From NCBI GenBank assembly GCA_950106755.1, contig OX467090.1:20375092-20439091 (forward strand): a stretch of 64,000 bases of DNA, in the 5' to 3' direction. Shown one piece after another: positions 22,769 to 34,513 of the stretch (within the stretch, counting starts at the first letter, position 1; each line of letters starts with the position of its first letter). The stretch is from Climacium dendroides. Lineage: Eukaryota > Streptophyta > Bryopsida > Hypnales > Climaciaceae. Position numbers and translations under genes: made by a program. Below the pieces are notes generated by a model. The model was not told the origin of the DNA and did no database searches. It saw nothing but the letters and a program-made list of their open reading frames with translations.

Positions 22769-25700
22769 ATGGTGATCAGATTTGTATTCCAGGGTCTTGT
22801 AGTCCTGGTTCTACTTCTGTTTTGGAGCCACTCGGCTGAGGCTATGGATGAGAATGCAGAGAATGATGCTCCAGTGGAAGGGATTTTTCGGCCAGCCCCC
22901 TCGGATTGTAAGTCTGTGAAAGGTTCTGGAACAATAGTCTCTTTGATAAGTCCACAATTGAGCTGGAGAGCAGATTACTAGAGATGGTTTTTGCAATCGT
23001 GTTTTCAAGTTATTAGTTGGTATGCGGAATCTGGAGGACCTCAGAGATACTGATAGGCCTACACATAGTTGTGAGAAATAAGATGAGCTAGGGCAAATCG
23101 TGACAGTGCTGTACTTAACATTATTCAGCAAGGAGTCAGGGTTGTCTTTGGGATCATTACAGCTTGTAGTTAGTTCTGTTGATCTGTTATGAAATCAATT
23201 CTTGGTTTCTTGCTCTCCTTTCAATTGAGTTTACAGTATCAAAACCAACAGAAAAATTATTTGTGGGATTTAAGCCAATGACAAAGGCAACCTATTCTGA
23301 ATCTCTTTCACTGACTCTTGGGAACAATCAATCAACCATGCTGAATAATGTTATGAGTAGGGTTTTATGATTCTATAGTTTGTAAAGGTTGTGTTTTGAT
23401 TGGGTGCTTGTTCTGTTTTCCTACATTTTCTAGTGCATGCATTGAAGGAACTGTGGAGTGCATGGAATGCTACGCCAGAGGTGTCGTCCAACTTGGCAGG
23501 ATGGAACGCACTTGTGAACGAGTCCGAGAAAATGCCATGTGCCCCGGACAGTCCATGGCGAGGCGTCTATTGCAACGCCAAAAATAATGTTACGGAATCT
23601 GCCAAGTCGAATACTACAGTGTGGGATCTTGAGATTACTGGCTTGTAAGAATTTTCTACACCTCTCTCTAGCAAATGTTGGTTAATTATTGCAGGGATAC
23701 ACAAAATTTCCACTTCTTGGTGCTAAGAATGTATCAAAGAATGTGTTCTTTGGATATTGAGTGCAAATGTTATGAAGGTTCAAAGTGGATGACCTAATGT
23801 CTGGACTTGTGAATTGGTGTCTACATTAGTAGTCTACAATCTCCTAAGCTAATATGTAACCATTGTCTTAAATTTTAGGGTGGTGATTTTGAATTTGTGG
23901 AAATTATGGATGTTTCTTCCTTAGAGATTCATTATGGCATTCTAGATTCCAAATTCATCTATTAGGAACTACATAAGAGCATATGAATGCTTAGAAAAAT
24001 CAAGTTGAGGAAGCCTATTTGGTCATTTCAAAGTGCAATGTTGATTCTATTTCCTAAGGTAAATAGTATGAGCTAATAGGGGTTAACGAATGTTACGTTG
24101 GAGTATTCTTGTTGAAGGTTTACTTTTAAAAATTTATTATTTTTTTAGCCATTGAATTTGTGAAGGAACTGAATGTGTTTTCTTGATTGGTGTGGATGAC
24201 AGGACATTAGTGAATGCTTCCCTCACAGGAGTTATTCCGGATGCAATTGGGGATCTCAACAACCTAGTAAGCTTGTGAGTGGAGAAGAGCCATGTTTCAA
24301 TATGAGGTTATGCTTGATGGATACTCAAAAAAACCTTGATTACAAAACATAGAGGCCATCACAATTGTCATAAGAATGAATTCATGGTAGAACTAAAAAC
24401 TTGCACATCCTGAATTCAGAATGAATTCATGGTAGAACTAAAAACTTGCACATCAATTAGGGTAGTAGAAAGATAATTCTAGTTTGAAGATCATGATGAA
24501 TGATGAATCTAGTGACATTAGTTCTATTATGTCACTTATTGAGTGGGTTTACAAGCTACGAATGCAATAAGCATATATTGTGCAATGCATTGGAGTTCTA
24601 TAAGCTTGCCAACTCCCATGGCCAATCACAATTCTTGCAGATCTTAATGTATCTATGTAGGGTGCACTCATAGAAGACAACCTCTCAAATTGATGCTGTC
24701 CGATAGTGAGTAGGAACCTCGATGCCTTCTTTTGAAGATAAACCTGCCTTCTTTTCTATATTGTGCAGAACACTAACAAATAATCCTGGATTGAAAGGCC
24801 CACTCCCTCAAGGTTTGGAAAACCTAGGCAGCTTATTTGAATTGTGAGTTCATTGTAACAAAAATTCTGTTGTTTCATTTCTTGCCGATTGTGTTCTGTA
24901 GAAGATGCTACGCTGTTCAACCTCATATTCATTAAAATGGCAGACCTAAGTGAAACTGGTGCTGTTTCAGTCGCCCAGCTGAAAACTGAGATCCTAGTTT
25001 CTAGAGTTTAAGCACGTGAAACTCCTAATTTCCAAAGCTCACAATACTGGTGCTCTGGAACATGCTCGCATTTCAAAGAGTATGGAACCGCTTTCTGTTA
25101 TTTGCTTTAACATGCTACACGGGGATTTTTATGCCAGGGATGTACATGGGAATGGTATCACAGGGGGAATTCCTCATTGGAAGCCAGACGCATTTGTCTT
25201 TCTTCAGAGCATGTAAGTCTTTAGCAACACCCAAATCGGATCTTGTCAACCCAACACAAACTCACTCCCGGTTTTATATATTTTGAAGCATGCTCAAATG
25301 TTGATTCGGGTGATTTTAGGTGTACTGACCTGATCATGACTAACTGCATGAAATGTCATTTGCATCTTTGTGACAGAAACGTAGCGGATAACCAGATTGC
25401 TGGACGGCTTCTATCCAACCTAACAAACGCATTTCGTGCTGTGCAAACATTCAACCTTTCCCATAACTCTTTTTATGGGGAATTTAACAACATAGAGATG
25501 TTCAGCTATCTCCACAAGGCGGTTTCTGTGTAAGATAGTCAATTTATTCCTCAATTTCGGAAGCATAGTGTACGCAAACCAGGAAAACGACCACAAGAAA
25601 AAACGACAATTGGTCTCACTGGTCATGTGAAGCCTGATTTCTTCGCATCTTACTGACCATTTTCGTTTTGAACATGCAGCGATTTGTCTCACAATAACTT

Positions 25701-28700
25701 CACAGGGAAAATGCCCTTCCTAGTCAATTCAACCGATGATAATGGAAAATCGATACCTATAACAGGACCTTTAACTTACTTGTAAGTAAATTTATCTCTT
25801 CCTCAGAACAATGCGAATAATGTTTCGTGTTACCTGAGATTTATGTTCTATGCTTAACCAAATGAAGGAATCTTTTCCTGTGTTTTGCCTCATAAGATTC
25901 GGATGTTGTGAAAACTTCGTGTGCTGTGTAGGGACCTTTCAAGCAACAAATTTGATCGGTTTCTTTCAAACATTACTGGACACAAATCCCTTCAATACCT
26001 GTGAGTGCATTCTACCAATACCGAAGCATCTGTTGCTTAGCCAAATTAGATCCAAATTAGGACCTCTTGTATGTTTTGGCGAATTTGAGGACGTCGTATG
26101 GGGACTTTCTTTTGTCCCATTATATTTATGTTTTAAGTAACATGTACAATTCTCTTCACTGATTTTGGTGGTGTAAAACTCGTCTCAATATGAACTCTAT
26201 TTTTCTCAATATGATTTATCAAATTGGTCGTTTAGAACCATGAGACCTTGGTCTTTTAGGGTTTAGGGTTGACTCATGCATCAATGTTGAGATAGGTCGT
26301 CTCTGCTTGCTGATTGCAGACCCTAATCTCGGAAATTGTTTTATTGTGCATTGTTTCTGACCGGTCAGGAACGTAAGTAATAACCGGCTGAATGGTAGCC
26401 TGGATCCGACTGGCTTAACCAATGTTCCGACGTTGACAACGATGGATCTGTCAAGCAACTTCTTCACCGGCCCCATTCCTAATGTGGCTGGCTTGGGAAA
26501 ATTGCAGTATCTGTAAGTTGATAAGCACATCTACCGTAATTAGATATATCCATTTCTGAGATACATCATATACTTAGGGTTTTTAAATATTGTCATTTCT
26601 GTAGATATATCAGAAATGAACATCGACTGTACTTAGATATTGTCATGTTCTGAGGGTTTAGGGTTTAAGCTGCTTACATTGAGGTAATCAGAGCTTGTTG
26701 TATGCAGAGATCTGAGTTACAACAACTTCGACCCGGGGCCATTCCCTAGTTGGACTGCCGAACTCAACAACGTTGCGACTCTGTAAGTTCAACCAGCCAT
26801 TTTTTTTCTGTTTTCTCTTTTGGTAGAGCGACTTGCACTCTGAGAGTCTGCAAGTAAGGAATCCTGCACATGTGTGCGTTCATCCACGAGATTGTGTGCT
26901 ATTGGTAGCTTTCAACCACGAAATATTGGGAGAATCTAGTGTTTTTTCGAGAAGGGTTTGGGAATTTCATCAATTTTTCAACCCATTTTTCTGAGTGATA
27001 AAGTAGCCCGTGCCAACATGTGCTAAGATTCTGGCGAAAATTCGCCAATTTTTTTTAACTGAGTTCAACATACTCGCCCAAGTCATGGGTCTTCAGTAAC
27101 ATGAGATTGTTTCAAGAACTTTTATACAGCATTAAAAGAGAATCTTCCCCAGGAGGTTTACTTAAGGTGCAATTCACGACGATCATAGAACGGTCGTTAT
27201 GTAATATGGGGAGGCTTCTTCGAAAATCACTAGGACCATGGAGAGAACATTGTCTTTTTAATTTTGTCTATGTGGTCCTGTAATAGTGTCATATTACCCA
27301 CAGAATCCCACTCTTAGATGAAAATGGGGTTTGTCACCCAGTTATCATTCAATTTTCTTATTCCTAGATGGATTTCTACTTAAATTTGGAAACCTCACTT
27401 GTTTCTTCATCATTTGTGCAGAATATTGCGAGGAGTCTCATTGACTGGTGATGCCCCTTCTGTCTTGGTTGGTTTCAAGAGCTTGAAAACGCTGTAAGTG
27501 TTTCCTACATTTTCTTTCCTTCCATCAGAGAGAGTCTGCAACACTTCAATGTTAACAGTAGCTGATTCTAAATTCTTGTGGTTTCTTAGATCTACAGAAA
27601 TAGCAGAGAGTTTTCCCAACTGTGGAGCATCGTGCATTGCAGGCATTTTGTATAGAATGGCATGTTTCAAAGAGCGAAATTTGTGGCACTCAAGTGCACA
27701 AGTTCAAAAGGCTAGGACAAGTTTAGATCTGAGGTTTTAGAAGAGCATCTGGAAAAGTGTCAATTCCTTCAAATTTTGTCATCCTAACAGTATCGCATGT
27801 CTGTGAGTTCTAGATACAAATGCACAGGACACTAAATCTTTGTGCAATGCAAATGCTTTGGCAGATCCTTAGATAACAACAACCTCACGGGGACTCTAGA
27901 CTTGAACAGCATGCTTGCTGTTCCCGATGGAAACCGGAGTCTGCAACTAGTATCCCTCATGAACAACCAAATCGAACATGTTGCTTATTCTGGTCTCATA
28001 GTCAATCTCACGATCAAGTTTTTGTGAGTTTCTGAACATCCTAAACCTTAAACCTAAAAAACCCGAAGTATATCCTTTCAATTTTGTCTTGCTCTAAAGA
28101 GATAACTCTCACGTAGCAATTCTTTGGGACTAATCAAAAGGGGGTTGCCTGGCATGACAGTCTGCAGGGAAATCCATATTGCGACAATTCGACATCTCCA
28201 AATAACGACTTGTCACGCTGTGTTTGTCAGCAACAGTGTTCAGATACTCGTAAGAAAATGAATTGCTGACACTCTAAATACCTTCAATTTCGTTATAATG
28301 GCTCATTTTAGAGCACCAAACTTGTGACATTGAATGCAGAAAACACTAAATACGAGGATAGGTCTAGGTTTACGTCTCAGGGCGGTCGCCATGAAAAGCC
28401 ATAGTCGTCAATGAAATCGCGAAGAAGCTCATTCATTAATTATGAGGGTGACAAATTTCAGTCAATTCACGAGTGACAAATTTCAGCCAAGTTATGTAGC
28501 CTCCCTGATTGGAATAGGACATGGTTTCGAATCAATATTGAATAGTTCTCTGAACTTGTACACAATCTCTATTCAGTTGGTACTGATGCCTTTCTTCTGG
28601 GGTCAATGCAGCGGGTGCTCCGAGTAACAAGAAGGTGATCATCATTGCAACTGTGATCAGTGCGTCTGTGTTGGCAGTGGTCATCTCAATCTTCAGTTTT

Positions 28701-31700
28701 CTCTTCTGGCGAAGTAGAAAGGAAAGATACAAAGTTATTCTCGGAGCTGAGCAGAGTAAGGAAACCTATCGCGCCCCTCAGAAAGTTTGGACTGTCTTCA
28801 TTTTAAAGCATTTAATTGCCATATGTGAAAGCATGGTCTTGTTAGGAGAAATAACAACGGTGCTGGGGGATGCTATTTCCATAACAAGGTTTTCCTTTCA
28901 CATTATCCAGTTCAATCATGCTCGATCGAGGGGCTCTAAAGGAGGGTACTGAAATTTTAGAGAAGGATAGGATTATGAGATATGACCGTGCTCTCAATTT
29001 CCAATGCTTGGTTACCGATCGATCTCAATAGAGGGTATGATATCCATCGGCGAGCTTCTTCCCAGCTTCTGAAAAATATAAAAAATTCTGAGTGCAGAGT
29101 TTGCGGAGTATGAGGTGAAGCCCACGGTATACACCTACTCTGAATTGCAGTGCATTACGAGGTTTTTCAGCATGAAACTTGGACAAGGAGCTTTTGGTGC
29201 CGTCTACAAGGTCTGCCCAGCAGCTTCCACAAGCACTGTTGTTTGCACTTACAGCAATGAATTAGCTTAAAACGATATATATTCTGGCAAGTTTTGAATC
29301 TTATGATTATCGAACTATACTGTAAGCATTGACTGACACCCGCGTCGTGTTTCTTCAGGGAACTTTACCAAATGGGAGTGAAGTGGCTGTGAAGCAACTG
29401 TACACAAAGTCTCAACAAAGCCTGGACGACTTTCTGAACGAGATTGTTCTGGTTGCAGCTGTGAAGCACCGCAACCTAGTGAAACTGAAAGGGTGTTGCA
29501 TTCGGAAAAACCAACGTCTTCTGGTGTATGAGTTTGTAGAAAATGGTGATTTGGAGCACTTTCTATTTGGTATCCCCTTGCACCTCTCTGTGTGACATTA
29601 CTCTTTAGTTTTGCTATCTCTTAATATCACCATATTCTTTCAAGTGTCAAAATTGCAAGAGAATCGGAACTTTTCGTTACGCTGGTCTGGAAACTCAAAT
29701 CTATACTCTTACCCTACTTTTAGAGCTCTGTGCACTTGAATTTCATAGTTGGGTTGCTTTGGATCACTCTATTTCACCAATTATGTCCTGCAATCTTGAT
29801 ATAGAATTGAAACTCACCATTATTCTATCTGCGTTGTGCATGTAGGGCAGGGAATTGGAAAGAAGGATTGGTCTGTACACAAAAACATATGCTATGGAGT
29901 GGCTGAAGGCATCCATTACTTGCATTTCTCGTCCCAGCCAAAGATCATTCATCGTGACATAAAAGCGTGCAACATCCTGCTGGACAATAACTTTGAGCCT
30001 AAGATTGCCGATTTTGGTTTGGCTTTACTGTATCCAGAGGAGGAGAGCCACATTATGACAATCCATATTGCTGGCACCAGGTGACCACACCTTTTTTATT
30101 TTATTTAAATACTAAACCATAACCTTAGTGGAGCTTATTTCTTCTAAGGTGTCAATCAACGTTAATTAGGTGCAACGTCAACATGCTTGGAGTACTCTGA
30201 TGCTTGTGAGGAGAAGCTGGATTCTGGAAGTGAAATTGGTTTCCAATGTGGACGTGCTTCATGCAGGGGTTACTTAGCGCCAGAGTACGCTCTTTTAGGA
30301 CAGCTGAGTGAGAAAGTGGATGTCTTCAGCTACGGGGTTCTGCTGCTTGAGATTGTGAGCAGAAGAAGAAACATGAATCTCAAATCATCTGAAGAGTCTT
30401 TCTATCTGCCAGAGTGGGTGAGTATCTTCTCTTCAGCATTATCCCATTGAGAGTACAAATTATGATATCATTTAGGATGGGGGAATTTGAAGAGATTGGT
30501 ACTTTTCTCAGCACTGCTCTGAAACCTGAGATCTGTGAGATTTGGATCTCTGTGCACTTGAATGTCACTGTGTTGGCGCTGTAAATCCCGCCAATTCAAC
30601 TAGCATGGCCGTGCAAATGTTTGATAATCTACATGCTTATATTTGTATTCTCAACTAGGAACCAGAGCGATTTGATCTTTTATCTTGAATCTCAGGACCA
30701 CACCCAACCCAGCTAGATTTCGAGCTCCAAGATTACAAAGTATTCGATTGAAGAGAGGGTTTGGTTCTTCCCCACTAAGTAATGTTTTGTACGGTGATAC
30801 TTACCGGTGAGAGGTGTATGATCAGGCATGGAGTCTGTACACAGAAGGAAAGATCAAGGAGCTCATAGACCCCAACCTAGAGCTGCAGCCAAGGGAAGAG
30901 TCGGAAGTCCTTCGAATCATCAGCATTGCTTTGTTGTGCGTGCACAGGTCAGTAGTGTTCACAAATCTGACTCCATTAGCAAAAATTTTATGAATTTCTA
31001 AATTGCAACAAATAATGTGAACACGGCAGTTAAATTTGAACTTCTACATTGTTAGCAATTGCCATTTTGATTTCGTTTGATTGTGTACATCTTCTGCAAT
31101 TAATATCCATTTTTTTTGTCCCAACGTAGGTGTCACAGTTTGATCCTAGTGTTGATTATAGTTGTAGGATTGTTTTGAGGCCAAGTACCTTGTAATAGTG
31201 CCAATGTTAGAAATGCTGTCTATTTAACGAAGGTGATGTAAGCAAACTCGAGCTATGGTAGAACCACCCATAATCGAACACGTAAGCAATTTCGTACACT
31301 TTCTAGAGCAGTAGAAGGCAATGTGAGTTTTATGCCCTTCAATAAGTGAGTGTCAGTTTTTCGTGATTTTTCCTTGAATTCAAATTACTATGAGTTTGGG
31401 AAGCCAAAAGTTGGTTTGAATTCGTATCCAATGTATAGACTCTTCCAATTCCAATCATTCAAGAACTACTTACCCGCTCACTGCTTCCTACTTTCTTGCT
31501 CACTACATCGGGACATGTGTCACGACCTGATTAGTCCATACATTTTAAGCTTTGGTTGGAAATAGCTGCATCATACCCAACGGGTATGGATCCCTGGTTG
31601 GAAATGGTTGGTTCTACCATACTTTTGATTATGAAAATCACATTTGGAACTATTCTCTGCAGGTCAGGAGAGAGGCGACCTGACATGAAAGCTGTGGTGG

Positions 31701-32011
31701 CCATGTTGCATGGAGGCATGGATGCGGAGATTCTTCGTCTCGTTCAGGAGCATGAAGTCGACCGCGTCTTTTCCAACAGAGGACAAAGCAGTGTTGGCCA
31801 CTCGAACTCTGGTCACATGAACTCTGGCTTCTCTGAAACAAGTTCCTTAATGAGCACAACGTTTCACAGCTCGTCTTTCCTTGAAATGTCTTCTCTGGTG
31901 AACAAGGAACCAAGTGGCTCCTCCTCTTTGGCAAATCAGAACTCGCCGACTTCGGAGATTTGGGTGGATGGATCAAGTCTTGCTGGGAATCCTGAAAGTA
32001 GGCTTAGATGA
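22769..32011 (+). CDS. LRR receptor-like kinase 2 (RLK2), complete, 20 exons, 919 aa
   Basis: Exons: 22769-22907, 23434-23644, 24203-24274, 24769-24843, 25138-25212, 25377-25529, 25680-25781, 25932-26000, 26369-26512, 26708-26782, 27422-27493, 27865-28023, 28161-28249, 28612-28755, 29098-29210, 29359-29569, 29846-30080, 30267-30417, 30826-30947, 31663-32011. All are GT-AG and in phase (2,760 nt). The start is the ATG before a signal peptide ([19 protein letters not shown]..., cut near SAEA). An N-terminal LRR cap follows, with Cys pair [12 protein letters not shown]. LRRs come from mostly 69-75-nt, uniformly phased exons with DLSxNxFxGPxP-type repeats. The ectodomain end (VNLTIKFFLQGNPYC, then Cys-rich) resembles LRR-RLK subfamily VIII-1. 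The TM helix is near residues 486-510. Kinase residues: LGQGAFG, K576, HRD 670-672, DFG 690-692, APE; all present. The Ser/Gly-rich C-terminus lacks a known motif. It should sit in the plasma membrane and sense an extracellular ligand. Exon 13's acceptor (28160) was chosen because it alone restores the Cys-rich frame. Confidence 0.9.
24374..24458. repeat. 45-bp tandem duplication in RLK2 intron 3
   Basis: GAATGAATTCATGGTAGAAC and the following bases occur at 24374 and again at 24419. The two copies are identical over about 35 bases, so the event is recent. Confidence 0.85.
31256..31619. mobile_element. TA-MITE in the last intron of RLK2, absent from RLK1
   Basis: 364 bp, TGGTAGAACCACC...GGTTGGTTCTACCA, flanked by TA at 31254-31255 and 31620-31621. 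RLK1 has the unfilled site (AGCTA followed by TTTCTGATTATG around 2450-2463), so insertion followed the tandem duplication. The interior keeps AAGCCAAAA, CTTGCTCACTAC and GACATGTGTCA blocks seen at 15015-15428. It does not touch splice sites. Confidence 0.92.
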
Positions 32012-32207
32012 GGGCTTTCGGATCCACACTTCTGTGTTTTTCATGATTGTGATGCATAGGCGGTCATGGAAGCATGAAGACCCCGAGCAGAAGAGTGGAA
32101 CAGGTAGTTTTTTTTATGCTTGTGAACATTGTCAGACATTAGTGGAGTCACAAATTTTTTCTTGTATTTGTATGAAGTTCTAAATTGGCTGCAAAAGTGG
32201 GCAAAAT
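32012..32207. other. 3' flank of RLK2 up to the Copia insertion
   Basis: Aligns with 2830-3060 behind RLK1. The alignment resumes at 39602, beyond the retrotransposon. Confidence 0.75.
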
Positions 32208-32423
32208 TGTTAAGAAATATATTATTTATTAATGCACTCTCCAACTCATCATGGTGTGATAGTCAACTAGGGATTAGATAGGAATTCTTTGAACCAATAA
32301 TAGAGGAGAACTATTTATCTTCTCTCTTCTTGCTTTATGTATATACTCTTCTTGTAATGAATATTTGATTCATTCTTGCATGCATGTTTGTTGCTATTTT
32401 TGTTTAGATTTGTATACATAACA
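32208..32423 (+). repeat. 5' LTR of the Copia element
   Basis: 216 bp, TGTTAAGAAATATATT...ATACATAACA, with 5'-TG...CA-3' ends. Aligns with 39368-39596 with roughly one difference per ten bases by eye. Confidence 0.9.
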
Positions 32424-32437
32424 TGTTATCAGCACAC
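32424..32437 (+). promoter_or_regulatory. tRNA primer-binding site of the Copia element
   Basis: TGTTATCAGCACAC directly after the LTR resembles the TGGTATCAGAGC complement of initiator-Met tRNA used by plant Copia elements, with mutations. Confidence 0.7.
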
Positions 32438-32509
32438 TATAGTATTTTTGTTTTAAGTTTCTTCATTTTTGTACGATCTTACATTTTTAGTTTTAGTTTT
32501 TGAATTTTT

Positions 32510-32750
32510 TTGGAGGAGGTTTTGCAACCCCCTTCTCTTCTGTCCTTCGGCTTTTGCCTCCCTCCTTTAGGTCTCCTTCTTTTAGGCCTCCCTATTCCTT
32601 GCCATCCTTCCCTCCTCTTCTTGGCTGTCCCTCTCCTCTTCTTTGTTGGCCCACTCCAAATTGTTCTCTTTCTCTTTCTTCCCTGCCTTTAGCCTCCTTT
32701 ACCACCATCCCTTTCGCCTCGACTTCTCCAAACCCCAACAATTTTTAATT
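32510..32750. repeat. Polypyrimidine tract in the Copia leader
   Basis: About 240 bases dominated by C and T (CCTCCT, CTTCTT, TCCCTCTCC), followed by an AT-only TTTTTATTTTTATTT run to about 32870. Open in two plus frames because of composition. No protein inferred. Confidence 0.7.
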
Positions 32751-33399
32751 TAATTTTCATTTTTATTTTCATTTTTAATATTTTAATATTTTTATTTTTA
32801 TTTTTATTTTTTTATCCTTATTTTTATCTACATCTTTATTTTTTTCTTTATTTCATTTAGTTTTTTAAAGATTTCTATTCCAAGTATTAGAATCTTGACT
32901 AAGAAAAGCTCTTGTACATGGCTGTATGTTCCAAGAAAGTATGTAGAGAATTTATTCACATACGAGAAATTATTACATGCAACAAACATCAGGTTTTAAT
33001 TTTAATTTGAATGCACACACCTAAGATATATAATTACAGATTTGAAACATTTTTTTTTCCAAATTAAACAGGCCTTAGTTAATGCATATGTGGGATTTTT
33101 CAACCATGATGAGATGACTAATTTACATGTAGGCCAAAGTAATTTACACTTTATTATGTTTACTCCAACTACTCAAGGCTAATTGAAACACAATAGAGGC
33201 ATATTTAGCCTTGATGAAGCTACAACACATTCTCGTGATCAATACATGCTCTAATTATGAGCACCATTGACAAAAATTTAAAACAAATTGTTCTACTATT
33301 CAGACTTGGATAGAAGATTAGATGGCGGAAGAAGTCTATTTAATCTTGATTAATGGACGATCTGATTAATAAACGACCGGTAGGTAATTAAGATCCAAA

Positions 33400-33638
33400 C
33401 ACTAGTAGAATTTCTTGTTTATTTAAACATGAGTTGTCTAACTTGATGCTATTTACCTGAATGTTTAATGTAACAACCCCATGTTTTTATGTCATTGATG
33501 ATGTTACAATGAATGTTAGTAGATGTCAATGTTGACATAATATTGACATAAAAATGTGGGGTTGTTACATTGAACGTCCAGATAAACAATGTTAAGTTAA
33601 ACAACTCATGTCTAAATAAACATGAGGTTCTACTAGTG
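33400..33638. mobile_element. CACTA-type hairpin MITE inside the Copia leader, 239 bp
   Basis: Begins CACTAGTAGAATTTC and ends GGTTCTACTAGTG. The flanks AAA (33397-33399) and AAA (33639-33641) form the 3-bp duplication expected for the CACTA superfamily. The arms are complementary for ~105 bases, including the AATGTAACAACCCCA core, leaving a short loop near 33505-33530. No coding capacity. Confidence 0.92.
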
Positions 33639-34513
33639 AAAGTAGGAGTTCTGTAGGGTTTGTAAAGTCCCATGCTAGATAGTTTAATCATCTAGTTCCT
33701 ATGCTAGACTAGCTATGGCATGAGCTTTTGTACTAATTTAATACCACGACCAGTATATTAAATCCAAGGATCCAAAAGCATTGGTTATTCTAGTAGTTTG
33801 AACAACTGGAGTTTTTTATACTTTATTGACTAGCAAATGACATTATTGATTTACGAGTTTTTGTAGGAACTCTAATGCAGTTCAAGGCTACTACTCCATA
33901 GCTGCATGAGTTGTTTTTGGCAAACATTTGAAATTAACATGGCGTTGTCACAATGTGCAAGTAACAACCAGATTCAATAGCATTTTTTTTATTGTAGAAT
34001 GAATACTATGGATTTTTGCTTGTTAATATTTATTTTTGTCCTTTGCGAAAGCAATAACACGTGTTGTAGTCTGTAGACACCTGCTGTACCTCACTAACAA
34101 AACATTGTTTTTTTTGCACCTAATAGTAAGAAAAAAATAGTATATGTTGTAAGTTTTTTGATAAAAAAACTTTAGATGGCCTTCACTAAGGCTTAGACAT
34201 GATGAAATTAGAAAAAAAACAAGAAGAGCTGGAGTAGCAGTAGCATCATTTTTATTTCTATCTCTTATGATACAAATAGAGGCTTTGGAAAAAATGGGAT
34301 AAGTATGTGGTTTAACCAAGAAACCAAGTAGACTATAGCTTGCTTGGAACAAAAGATATATGGTAGAGAATAGATAGAATCGTGCCTTACAAGGATGTTT
34401 TAGATACAAATTTATCTTTATTTTTTTATCTTTATCTTCATCCTCATCTTTTATTTCATTTCAAATCCTAATTTCCAAATTTTCCTTATAAGTCAATTTT
34501 TTTTCTCTTTATC

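Noticed and set aside
26258..26668. TTTAGGG-type telomere-like words in RLK2 introns (26258-26272, 26656-26668)
   Set aside because: Only about two units each. This is chance or ordinary telo-box frequency, not an interstitial telomere.
32500..32748. 82- and 60-codon ORFs rich in Pro, Ser and Leu
   Set aside because: They arise from the polypyrimidine tract of the Copia leader.
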